A stretch of DNA of 64,000 bases from Closterium sp. Naga37s-1. Lineage: Eukaryota; Streptophyta; Zygnematophyceae; Desmidiales; Closteriaceae. The position numbers and the translations under genes were made by a program. The notes under the pieces were generated by a model that was not told the DNA's origin, did no database searches, and worked only from the letters and a program-made list of their open reading frames with translations. How positions within the stretch are numbered: position 1 is the stretch's first letter; each line of letters opens with the position of its first letter. Location: the NCBI GenBank assembly GCA_947471745.1, contig CANJKZ010000395.1:1179001-1243000 (forward strand), in the 5' to 3' direction. Shown here piece after piece: positions 54,060 through 64,000 of the stretch.

Positions 54060-54905
54060 GCCCGGAGCGCGTTTTGCTCCGGCCCGAGTCGCGCCGCCCC
54101 TACGGCCCTTCGCGCCGCCCTTTCGGCCCGTCGCGCCTGTCGCGCCCGTCGCGCCCGTCGCGCCCGTCGCGCCCGTCGCGCCCATCGCCACCTTACGCGG
54201 CCCCGCCACCTACCTTCGCGGCCCCGCCACCTACCTGTGCGGCCCCGTCACCTACCTCCGCGGCCCCGCCGCCTACCTGTGCGGCCCCGCCACCTACCTT
54301 CGCGGCCCCGCCACCTAACTGTGCGGCCCCGCCACCTACCTCCGCGGCCCCGCCACCTACCTGTGCGGCCCCGCCACCTACCTTCGCGGCCCCGCCACCT
54401 ACCTGTGCGGCCCCGCCACCTACCTCCGCGGCCCCGCCACCTACCTGTGCGGCCCCGCCACCTACCTTCGCGGCCCCGCCACCTCACTGTGCGGCCCCGC
54501 CACTTGCCTGTGCGGCCCCGCCATCTACCAGCGGCCCCGCCACCTACATGCGGCCCCGCCACCTACTAGCGGCCCCGCCACCTACCTGCGGCCCCGCCAC
54601 CTACCTTTGCGGCCCCGCCGCCTCCTCTCAGCGGCCCCGCCGCCTCCTCCCAGCGGCCCCCGACGCCGCCCTCTCAGCGGCCCCGCCGAGCCGCCCAGCA
54701 GCCAAGCCGCCCAGCCGCCGAGCCGCCCAGCAGCCGAGCCGCTCAGCAGCCGAGCCGCCCAGCAGCCGAGCCGCCCAGCAGCCGAGCCGCCGAGCCGCCC
54801 AGCAGCCGAGCCGCCGAGCCGCCCAGCAGCCGAGCCGCCGAGCCGCCCAGCAACCGAGCCGCCGAGCCGCCCTACAGCCGAGCCACCCGAGCCGCCCTGT
54901 CCGGT
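54060..54905 (+). repeat. GC-rich minisatellite leader of copia A4
   Basis: 54130-54185 has repeated GTCGCGCCC; 54190-54610 has about 20 copies of a 21-bp unit based on GCGGCCCCGCCACCTACCT; 54690-54890 has units based on GAGCCGCCCAGCAGCC. The frame at 53855-54907 is a repeat artefact. Confidence 0.88.
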
Positions 54906-54971
54906 AAGAGCAGCGCCCCTTTCACAGCACTGCCCTCACCCTACTGTTTGCGCTGCTAGTCTACTGCTGTC

Positions 54972-57900
54972 ATGGCTACCCCTAGTGTCCTCGCTTTTGA
55001 CGCTGAGGGTCGGGCCATTGACTTTGACGTCTGGATAGATGACCTGCAGCTTTTCTTACAGTGCGACAGGGCAGACGGCCTCTCCCTCTTTGACCTCACT
55101 TCTGGTGCCTCTCCTGCCCCCGCTGCTGCTGCTGACGCCACTGTTCGCTCCCAGTGGGCCACGCGCGATGCTGCTGCACGTCTTGCTGTGCGTCGCCACC
55201 TACCTACCTCTGAGCGTGCGCACTTTAGCCAGTACAAGAGTGCTCAGACCTTGTACGACGCTGTAGTTGCGCGCTACTCCTCCCCTGCCACTGCTGCACT
55301 TAGCCGCCTCATGCTACCGTACCTCTTCCCTGACCTTGCTGCCTTTCCCACAGTCGCTGACCTCATTACGCACCTCCGCACTAGTGACACTCGCTACCGC
55401 ACTGCGCTTCCTGCAGAGTTCTGCGCCAAGAACCCCCCCCCCATGTACATCACCCTCTACTACATAGTCACCCGGCTCCCTGACTCCCTTCGCGTAGTCA
55501 GGGACCACTTCCTCTCTGTTTGCCCCACCACTCTCACCGTTGACCTCCTCGAGAAGTCCCTCCTAGCAGCAGAGAAGAGCATAGTAGCTGTAGGAGCCTC
55601 TCGTGGTGACCCTCGCACCCCCATCTTTGAGGGGTGTTCCCCCTCCCCCCTTTTGCCCTCTGTTGCCTCTGCTGCTGCGGCCGACCTCGTTGGGCTTGAG
55701 TCGGTCGGTGCGGCGTCTACCCCTAGCGGGAGACGCCGCCCTGGCAAGGGCAAGGGGGGCAGGGGCACTGGAGGAGCTAGCGGGGGCGGTGGAGGCGGCG
55801 GTGGAGGCGGTGGAGGGGGTGGGGGTGGCGGTGGGGGTGGTGGCGGGGGTGGAGGTGTCGGTGGCGGCAGTGGAGGCGGAGGCGGCGGCGGCGGTGGCGG
55901 TGGGAGCGGAGGTGGCGGCGGTGGAGGAGGCGGCGGCGGAGGAGGTGGAGCTGGTCGGGGTGGCGCTGCGCAGAGAGTCGGCTCCGGTGGTGGTCAGCGC
56001 CAGCAGCAGCAGCAGCAGCAGCAGCGCACTCGTGACATCCCCTCCCCTCAGCAGCTCCGTGAGTGGTACGCTGCACGCCAGAGGGGTGAGGGTACTGGTC
56101 CGTGCACCTACGTCCTCCGCACCGGCGACCGCGCGGGTGAGCAGTGCGGGGGTGCGCACTCCACCCAGCGCTGCTTTGGCCGCCTGACGGACGCTTGGCG
56201 TCACCAGTTCCCTGAGGCCACTGAGATCCCCCGCTGGGGTGAGCTGTCTAGGGTGGGTGTGGCTGTCTTTGACCTTGACTTTGATGCTATTCTTGCTGCC
56301 ATGTATACTGTGACTATTAGTGATGAGGGTGACTGCTACTGGTGTTTTCCGCCCGACCCGGGCATTGAGACTGCTGCTCTAGGTACTGGTGAGGCTGCTG
56401 CTCTAGGTGCTAGCGAGGCTGCTGCTCTAGGTGCGTCTGCTCCCTCAGGTGCTGGTGAGTCTGCTCTCTCAGGTTCTGCGTCGGCCTCGGCCTCCCACAC
56501 CTTCACCCTTGACTCGGGGGCTTCTCGCTCCTTCTTTCGAGACCGCACCACACTCACGCCGCTTGGCCGGCCAGTTGCGGTCTCTCTGGCAGACCCCTCT
56601 GGGGGTCCTGTCCTTGCTCATTTCTCCACTGTCCTCCCGTGTCCGGCGGCCCCCTCTGGCACCCTGTCTGGTCTTTACCTCCCCTCGTTCTCTACGAACT
56701 TGGTGAGTGGTGCTGACCTACAGGATGCGGGGGTTCACCAGTTCACTCCTGGGAGTCAGCGGGTGACCCACTGCACGGACGCTCGGACTGGCCGACACCT
56801 GGCCACGTTTACCCGTCGGCCGGGGTCGAGCCTGTACACCCTGACCACTGCGTCTCCTCCAGTCACTGCGTCTGGTCAGGTAGCTGCGTCAGGTCAGGTG
56901 TTTGCTGCAGCGTCCAGGTCTGGTCCTGAGTCTGCCCCCTGTTCGTGTCGCCTCCTGTCTCACGAGACTCTCCTCTGGCACCACCGCCTTGGTCACCCCT
57001 CCCTGCTTCGTCTCCGAGGCATGGCCTCCCGTGTCCTTGTCTCTGGTCTTCCCCGGTCCCTCCCTCCCCTTCCTCCGGGGCCTGGCCCTACCTGCGTCCC
57101 CTGTGTCGAGGGGCGGCAGCGGGCTGCCCCTCACTCCTCCCAGTTTCCTCCGACAGAGGCCCCGCTGCAGACGCTTCACATGGACGTGTGGGGCCCGACC
57201 CGCGTCCGTGGACAGGGTCACGAGCGCTACTTCCTGCTGGTGGTTGACGACTACTCGCGTTACACCACAGTCTTCCCCTTGCGCAGCAAGGGTGATGTCA
57301 CTGCGGTGTTGATCGACTGGATCCGCGCAGCTCGTCTCCAGCTCAGGCAGAGCTTCGGTTCGGACTTTCCTGTTCTGCGTCTGCACTCTGACAGAGGTGG
57401 AGAGTTCTCCCCTGGCCTTCTGCGAGCCTACTGTCGAGCACGAGGCATCCGCCAGACCTTCACGCTTCCGGACTCTCCACAGCAAATGGGATTGCTGAGC
57501 GCCGCATTGGCATGGTCATGGACGTCGCCCGTACGTCCATGATGCATGCGGCTGCCCCCCATTTTCTGTGGCCGTTTGCGGTTCGGTACGCGGCGCATCA
57601 GATCAACCTTCACCCTAGGGTCTCCAGACCGGAGACCTCCCCTGCTTTGCTGTGGACGGGGAAGGTTGGCGATGCGTCTGCGTTCCGTGTCTGGGGATCT
57701 CGGGCGTTTGTCCGCGACTTGTCTGCGGACAAGCTGTCCCCTCGTGCTGCTCCTTGCGTCTTCCTTGGCTTCCCCCCTGACGCGCCAGGGTGGCAGTTCT
57801 ACCACCCCACCTCTCGCCGTGTTCTGTCCTCCCAGGACGTCACGTTTGACGAGTCGGTCCCCTACTACCGCCTCTTCCCCTACCGCACTCCGTCCCTCCC

Positions 57901-60900
57901 CCCACCACCGCTCTTCCTTGTGCCAGGTCCCCCCCCGGTAGACCCCCTCCCCCCTCAGGGTCCTGCCCCTTCAGGTGTGTCCCAGGTAGACGCAATCGAG
58001 CCTGTCGAGGTTACTGGTGACTCTGGTGCTGCTGAGGGTGCTGAGCCTGGGGGTGCTGACTCTGGGGGTGCTTAGCGTGTGGGTGCTACACCTGGGGGTG
58101 CTGAGCCTGAGGGTGCTACTACTGGGGGTGCTGAGCCTGGGGGTGCTGAGCCTGGAGGTGCTACTACTGGAGGTGCTGAGCCTGGGGGTGCTGAGCCTGG
58201 GGGTGCTGAGCCTGGGGGTGCTACGCCTGGAGGTGCTGGGCCTGGGGGTGTGGAGCCTGAGGGAGCTGGGCCTGCTTGTGTGGCGTCTGGCGGTGCTGAG
58301 CCTGGAGGTTCTCCGGGTGCTTCGTCTCGGCGGGAGCCACTCTCTCCACAGGAGCTGCGCGAGTGGTTTGCCCGGCGCTGGAGGCGTGCTGCTGGAGCTG
58401 GAGGTTCTTCGGCTACTGAGGGTGCTGGTGCCGCGGGTCCCGGAGGTACTCGTACTGGGAGTACTGGAGCTGCTGGGCCTGCGGGTACGACTGGAGCTGG
58501 AGCTGCTGAGGGTGTTGACGCTGAGGCTACTGCTGTCGGTCCTGGAGGCGGGCCTGCTGGGGGTGCTACTGGTGCTGCTGGAGGTACTGGAGCTGGAGTT
58601 GCTGCTGGCGCTGGTGCTGCCGCTTGGGGTACTGGTGCTGTCCCTGCTGTGTCTGGAGTCGCCGCGCGGCCTCGGCCGTACTTCGTTCCGCTCCTTCAGC
58701 AGGTTCTTGGTCTCCCGCCTTCTACTGGCCCTCCTCCTCCCTTAGAGAGTCCACAGCCTGTCCTGTCACAGTTACAGTTACAGCCGGCCTCCCCACTGCC
58801 CGCTCCTTCTCCCTACACTGGTCCTACTGGAGGTCTTGCTGAGCGTCGTGAGCCTGCGTCGCGTCCTGCGTCGCCTGTCCGTACTGCTCGCGCTAGTGGT
58901 CGTGGTTCGCGTCAGCGTCCTCCTCCTGTCCCTGGCACGCACCGGATGTCTCTGCGTCCGTCCACTGCTCCTCTGCGTGCCCCTTTGCCTTCTCCTCCTG
59001 AGTCCTCTCTTCCTGCTCTTCCCGACCCAGAGTCGGACTCTCTTCGTGCTGCCAGTCCTACTGTCACGCGTCTCCTTGCTACTGTCGTCACTGACCCTTC
59101 CTTTGCGTCCACTGCTGCGTCTGCCCTAGTTGCTGAGCTCGTCGACTTTGCTGCTCGCTGTCGTCTAGACTACGCTGCTCGTCTTGTCGCTGAGTCTGAG
59201 TCTGTCTGTCCTCCGTCCGTCGGGGGTGAGTGTGCCCTTGGCACGGACGTCCTTGAGGACAGGCAGGAGGAGTTCCAGTGTTTGGCTGCTACTTCACCTC
59301 ATCTCGTGTCCGTACTGCTTACCCCTGAGGGAGACCCGGATGCACTTGACATCCCGACTCCGCGCTCTTACGCGGAGGCGATAGAGGGTCCCTACTCCTC
59401 TCAGTGGCAGGCAGCTATGGACGCAGAGATGGCTTCCTGGAAGTCCACAGGCACCTACGTTGACGAGGTTCCCCCGCCTGGGGCGAACATCGTCAGTTGC
59501 ATGTGGATTTTCAGGGTGAAGCGGCCGCCGGGTTCTCCGCCTGTCTTCAAGGCGCGTTACGTGGCTCGTGGCTTCAGTCAACGGCAGGGAGTTGACTACT
59601 TTCAGACCTTCTCTCCCACCCCGAAGATGACCACTCTTCGGGTACTGCTGCACATAGCTGCTCACCGCGACTACGAGCTGCACTCTCTTGACTTCAGCAC
59701 TGCTTTCTTGCAGGGCAGCCTGCACGAGGAGATCTGGCTGCGTCGCCCACCTGGCTTCACTGGGTCTTTTCCTCCTGGCACCCAGTGGAGCCTCCGGCGG
59801 CCAGTCTACGGTCTCCGCCAGGCACCGCGTGAGTGGCACGACACACTGAGGACTACACTTGCGGCTCTTGGGTTTGCTCCCTCTACTGCCGACCCGTCGC
59901 TGTTTCTGCGCACCGACACTTCTTTGCCGCCGTTCTACATCCTCATGTACGTCGACGACTTGGTCTTTGCCACAGCTGACACTGCTGGACTCGCCCACGT
60001 GAAGTCCGAGCTGCAGAAGAGACACACGTGCACAGACCTGGGTGAACTGCGCAGCTACCTTGGCTTGCAGATCACCCGTGACAGAGCACGCCGCACCATT
60101 ACCCTGACTCAGTCACACATGGTGCAGCAGGTCCTTCAGCGCTTCGGCTTCACGTACTCCTCGCCTCAGGCCACTCCTCTGCCTACTCGCCACTCGCTCT
60201 CAGCTCTGCCTTCGGATGAGTCCGTAGAGTCGAGTGGCCCGTACCCAGAGCTTGTTGGCTGCCTCATGTACCTGATGACCTGCACACGACCTGACCTCGC
60301 ATACCCTCTTAGCATTCTCGCACGCTATGTTGCTCCTGGGAGACACAGACCGGAGCACATGGCTGCAGCGAAGAGGGTGTTGCGTTACTTGTGCAGTACG
60401 TCGGGCATGGGGCTTGTGCTTGGAGGGCAGAGTCCAGTGGTCCTCACTGGGCACGCAGACGCTTCTTGGGCTGACGACCAGGCTACGCAGCGGTCGTCAC
60501 AGGGTTACACCTTCAGCCTTGGTTCCGGCTCTGTTTCGTGGCGGGCTACCCGCTCGTCTTCTGTTCTCGGCTCCAGTTGTGAGGCTGAGATCTACGCCGG
60601 GGCCATGTCTGCACAGGAGCTTCGCTGGCTCACCTACCTGCTGACTGACCTCGGAGAGCCGCCTCGTTCTCCTCCAGTGCTGTACGTAGACAACAAGGCC
60701 ATGCTGGCCTTGTGTCGAGAGCAGAGACTGGAGCACAGAACGAAGCACATTGCTCTCCGCTACTTCCTTGCTCGTGAGCTACAGCAGCGTGGTCAGCTGC
60801 GGCTTGCGTACGTGGCCTCTCAGGCCAACACTGCTGATATCTTCACCAAGGCACTTGCGCCTTGTGATCATCAGCGCTTCTGTACTCAGCTGGGTCTTGT

Positions 60901-60931
60901 GCCCACCTTGCCTCACTTGCTCACCTCTTGA
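54972..60931 (+). pseudogene. Copia A4 gag-pol polyprotein, one frameshift and one nonsense codon
   Basis: ATG at 54972 (MATPSVLAFDAEGRAIDF), natural stop at 60931. Gag, Gly-rich tract (55780-55965), 7 Gln (near 56003-56023), atypical finger CTYVLRTGDRAGEQC ... HSTQRC, protease HTFTLDSGASRSFF, and integrase HHCC and DDE motifs are in frame up to about 57484. There one A is lost from the AAAA that A3 has, so SPQQN becomes SPQQM and stops at 57542. The correct frame resumes on the other side (from about 57490) and meets TAG at 58073-58075, where A3 has GAG. After that the frame is open to the end: linker GGAEPGGAEP repeats, RT (STAFLQGSLHEEIW, LMYVDDLVFA) and RNase H (GHADASWADD, SSCEAEIYAGA, TADIFTKAL). 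Confidence 0.94.
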
Positions 60932-61144
60932 CCTTGTTTGTACTGATGCATATATATATATATATACTCCTGCTCTTGCTTGTCTAGCCTTATATATATA
61001 TGTAATCCTGCATGTGAACTGGCCTTGTGGCCTTGAACTTGTGCTCGGAATGTGTGGTGACTTTGTGATCCACCCTGAGCTTGTTTTGCTTTGCTTGACT
61101 GGTCCTGTGACCCCTTGTTCTCCCCCACTTTGCCTATGGGGGTG

Positions 61145-61269
61145 TGTCAGATTTATATGACATAGCTACTGTAGGCTATAGTGGGGTGGCACATATGGGG
61201 TACAGTTTTCTAGGGTTTGCTTTTTGTACCCAACTTTCACTTAGTCATTTCATTCCTCGTTTCTTCTCA
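61145..61269 (+). repeat. 3' LTR of copia A4
   Basis: Identical to 53865-53989; preceded by TATGGGGGTG, followed by TSD AAGCG. Confidence 0.96.
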
Positions 61270-61502
61270 AAGCGTGCATAAGAAGTTCAGTATGAACATC
61301 AGCGTTAGGAAACGAAGTAACAAGACTAAAATAGCTAGGTATGTGAGCCCGAAGCCTAAAGAATATTTACGTTGAGGTCGGGCGTATGCCGTTGAATCGA
61401 GAGGAATCAGGGAACCAAGGAAGGGAATGTGGCGTGTATGCGAGTGTGAAGCACCGAGATGATGTGAGGCACGGAGATACAGAAGCGTCGACCTCACTTC
61501 CT

Positions 61503-62085
61503 CACCCATCGTCCTCGCTTCCCCCGCACATTCCCCCACCCATCACCTTCGCTTCCCCCGCCCATCGCCCTCGCTTCCCCGCCCATCGCCCTCGCTTCCC
61601 CTGCCCATCGCCCTCGCTTCCTCTGCCCATTCCCCCACCCATCGCCCTCACTTCCCCCACCCATCGCCCTCGCTTCCCCGCCCATCGCCCTCACTTCCCA
61701 CACCCATCGCCCTCGCTTCCCCCGCCGATTCCCCCACCCATCGCCTTCGCTTCCCCCACCCATCTCCCTCGCTTCCCCGCCCATTGCCCTCGCTTCCCCG
61801 CCCATTGCCCTCGCTTCACCTGCCCATCGCCCTCGCTTCCCCCGCCCATTCCCCAGCCCATCGCCCTCGCTTCCCACACCCATCGCCCTCGCTTCCCACA
61901 CCCATCGCCCTCGCTTCCCCCGCCCATTCCCCCACCCATCGCCTTCGCTTCCCCCACCCATCGCCCTCGCTTCCCCGCCCATCGCCCTCGCTTCCCCGCC
62001 CATCGCCCTCGCTTCCCCTGCCCATCGCCCTCGCTTCCCCCGCCCATTCCCCCACCCATCGCCTTCGCTTCCCCTCCCACCGCTC
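61503..62085. repeat. Large GC-rich minisatellite in the A4-A5 spacer
   Basis: About 27 units of roughly 21 bp based on CGCCCATCGCCCTCGCTTCC, with CCCA/TTCC length variants. Frames on both strands through it (about 214-278 codons) are repeat artefacts. The flanks 61275-61500 show no gene. Confidence 0.9.
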
Positions 62086-62557
62086 GCTGCGTCGACCTCT
62101 CCTTTCCCAATTGTACCCGGGTTGACGTAGCTCCCCATCCCCGCCGCTGCCTCTTCATCGATCTACCCCTCTTCTTCGCCCTGCTTGAGATCCCCCATCG
62201 CCCACGTGCAGTCGGGCCGTAGTTGCCCCAGTCGTTTCCCGCCCAGCCACCTTCTCTACCCCTCCTGTTGCCCGTCTTTACCCCCTCCTCCAATTCTCCC
62301 ACCCTATGCTTCACCCTTACCCACTTTCTCCCATGCAAAAAAACCTCTACCACCATCCCCCTTCCTATCTTCCTTCCTCCCTCCCACCCTACTAGCCTCC
62401 CAGCCTAACGAACTACCTTTCACCTTCCCATTCAATCCTTTCACCTTCTTGCCCTTGTCCCTTACTCTCTCTTTTCCCCCCTGCCCATTCTCGTCCCCCC
62501 TGCTCACTCTGTTTCTTACTGTTCAGAGCTTGTGGTCTTGTGGCTGGGATTCTGACA
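62086..62557 (+). repeat. Possible LTR end of an unclassified retrotransposon
   Basis: Pyrimidine-rich sequence ending GGGATTCTGACA at 62557, directly followed by a primer-binding site. The LTR start is not defined; it does not resemble the family A LTR core. Confidence 0.4.
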
Positions 62558-62901
62558 TGGTATCAGAGCTAAAGGTCTCGGGGGCGAATCCCGGTATATG
62601 AACATGCTGCCATTTGCGCTGCGCCGTGTCTCGGGCCTCCCTGTGTGGGGCGGTGTCAGAAGACCTACACAGCGGATCCCCGTTTGATCCTAGTAAGGGT
62701 TACAGGCCTGTTGCTTGGAGGGTTATGTGCACACGTTTGCGCGCCGCTGCCCCGCGCGCTGATGCCCCGCGCGCCGCTGCCGCACGAGCTGCTGCCCCGC
62801 GCGCTGTTGCCCCGCACTCCCCGCTGCCCCGCACGCCGACATCCCGCGCGGTGCTGCTTCGCGCGCCGCTACCCTGCGCGCTGCTGCCCCGCGCGCCGTC
62901 A
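62558..62901 (+). mobile_element. Primer-binding site and leader of an unclassified LTR retrotransposon
   Basis: TGGTATCAGAGC at 62558-62569 is a perfect tRNA-iMet complement. The leader includes a segment similar to 53523-53615 and then a GC-rich tandem repeat (62735-62895, CCCCGCGCGCCGCTG-type). It is cut at 62902 by the 3' LTR of A5, so the rest may lie beyond the window. Confidence 0.6.
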
Positions 62902-63028
62902 TGTCAAAGATGTGAACAGCGGAATGAACGAACTAGGCAACAAGGGGATAGAAATAGGAAACTCTAAACTGATGTACCCCATAGTGCATGCCCCACTATA
63001 GCCTATATATCATATTTGTAATTTGACA
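62902..63028 (-). repeat. 3' LTR of copia A5
   Basis: 127 bp; the minus strand reads TGTCAAATTACAAATATG ... CACATCTTTGACA with GGCTATAGTGGGG and GGGGTACA. The adjacent polypurine tract on the minus strand is TATGGGGGTT. The predicted TSD is CGTCA (62897-62901); its partner lies beyond 64000. Confidence 0.88.
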
Positions 63029-63169
63029 AACCCCCATAGGCTAAGTGGGGGACAACAAGCGGTCAAAAGACCTGTCAAAAGCAAGCTTAGGGTGGATCTC
63101 AAGATCACCACACGGTCCGAGCACAAGCAAGTGGCCACAAGGCCAGTCCACATGCAGTGTCATAGTAAA

Positions 63170-64000
63170 TCACAGTACAAGGCCTAGAGCAGTGCAGAAA
63201 CGCTGATGATCACAAGAACCTAGGGCCTTGGTAAAGATATCAGTAGTGTTGGCCTGTGAGGCCACGTAAGCAAGGCGAAGCTGACCACGCTGCTGCAGCT
63301 CAAATGCGAGAAAGTAACGAAGAGCAATGTGCTTCGTTCTGTGCTCCAGTCTCTGCTCTCGACATAAGGCAATCATGGCCTTCTTGTCGACGTACAGAAC
63401 TGGAGGAGAACGAGGCCGCTCACCCAAGTCAGTCAGCAAGTAGGTTAGCCAGCGTAACTCCTGCGCAGCCATAGCCACAGCGTAGATCTCAGACTCATAG
63501 CTGAAACTAAGTACAGAAGACGAGCGAGTGGACCTCAACGAGACAGAACCAGTGCCGAGACTGAAAGTGTAACCCTGTGACGACCGCTGAGTCTCCTGGT
63601 CGTCGGCCCAAGAAGCGTCTGAATGCCCAGTGAGCACAACTGGGCCCTGTCCTCCAAGCACAAGCCCCATGCCTGATGTACTGCACAAGTAGCGCAATAC
63701 CCTCATAGCAGCCCGGTAGTGCTCAGGGCGGTGTCTCCCGGGTGCAACGTAATGCGGCAGGTCAAGTGCACGTCATCAGGTATATGAGGCAACCCACAAG
63801 CTCTGGATACGGACCACTCGGCTCTACGGACTCGTCTGAAGGTGGAGCTGAGAGCGAGTGGTTTGTAGGCAGAGGAGTGGGCTGTGGCGAGGAGATCTGA
63901 AAGCGTAAGCGCTCAAGGACCTGCTGCACCATGTGTGACTGAGTCAGAGTGATGGTGCGCGCTGCTCTATCCCGGGTGATCTGCAAGCCAAGATAGCTGC
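63170..64000 (-). pseudogene. Copia A5: RT end and RNase H (partial, runs off the right edge)
   Basis: From the right edge: the end of RT (QITRDRAARTITLTQSHMVQ, PYPELVGCLIYLMTCT), then a deletion of about 30 bp with frame loss near 63750, then RNase H in a frame open from 63706 to a stop at 63170 (GHSDASWADDQETQRSSQ, SYESEIYAVA, LYVDKKAMIALC, TTDIFTKALGS). Asn in the usual YVDNK is Lys here. Gag, protease, integrase and the 5' LTR would lie beyond 64000. Confidence 0.88.

Larger units (their letters stand above)
53865..61269 (+). mobile_element. Full-length Ty1/copia element A4 (7,405 bp)
   Basis: LTRs 53865-53989 and 61145-61269, 125 bp and identical; TSD AAGCG at 53860-53864 and 61270-61274. 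Closest relative in the window is A3. The coding region has a 1-nt deletion and a nonsense codon. Confidence 0.96.

Noticed and set aside
53855..54907. 350-codon Pro/Ala-rich frame
   Set aside because: Runs through the A4 LTR, primer-binding site and leader minisatellite; no domain.
61386..62356. Pro/His/Arg-rich (+) and Gly/Arg-rich (-) frames
   Set aside because: Translations of the 21-bp minisatellite.
62558..62600. tRNA-like stretch with GGGGGCGAATCCCGG
   Set aside because: The upstream TGGTATCAGAGC is the complement of a tRNA 3' end, that is, a primer-binding site; no full cloverleaf is seen.

Overview
This window is a eukaryotic nuclear sequence, most likely from a streptophyte (land-plant lineage or a charophyte alga such as a zygnematophyte). 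It has spliced genes with GT-AG introns, plant-type Ty1/copia retrotransposons primed by initiator tRNA-Met, and single-copy genes whose proteins resemble plant families. I cannot name the species. GC-rich simple repeats fill introns, spacers and retrotransposon leaders alike.

Layout. 1-5037: a truncated minus-strand copia element (family B') with one long LTR, abutting a 5'-truncated copia copy (A6). 5038-6655: no gene seen. 6656-14220: a full-length minus-strand copia element, A3, with identical LTRs. 14221-31683: a gene island with an unrecognised two-exon gene (15488-18305, +), a seven-exon pfkB/pseudouridine kinase gene (18978-23828, -), a six-exon BuGZ/SUF4-type zinc-finger gene (25845-29210, -) and a four-exon nascent polypeptide-associated complex alpha gene (29865-31683, -). 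32070-53138: a four-layer retrotransposon nest. 53865-61269: copia element A4. 61270-62557: spacer with a large minisatellite. 62558-62901: primer-binding site and leader of an unclassified LTR element. 62902-64000: the 3' part of a minus-strand copia copy (A5).

The nest resolves to the base through its target-site duplications (TSDs). An old copia copy, A2 (TSD CTTAC, LTRs 8 differences in 125), was hit by a 261-bp solo LTR, C (TSD TGGAG). C was hit by an intact 6.5-kb copia element, B (TSD TATTT, LTRs about 4 differences in 819). The 3' LTR of B was hit by A1 (TSD ACACC, LTRs identical). LTR divergence falls from the outer to the inner layers, as expected.

Family A elements share LTRs of only 125-132 bp, a hairpin just after the primer-binding site whose stem covaries between copies, an invariant GGGCCC downstream, a different GC-rich minisatellite in each 5' leader, a Gly-rich gag, an unusual Cx13Cx3Hx4C finger and a repeat-rich linker between integrase and reverse transcriptase. 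The copies with identical LTRs (A1, A3, A4) all carry coding breaks, so they were probably copied by proteins supplied in trans or broke very recently. The single-copy genes are joined by splice sites and phase that I checked by hand. I found no CRISPR array, rRNA, convincing tRNA or prokaryote-type system.
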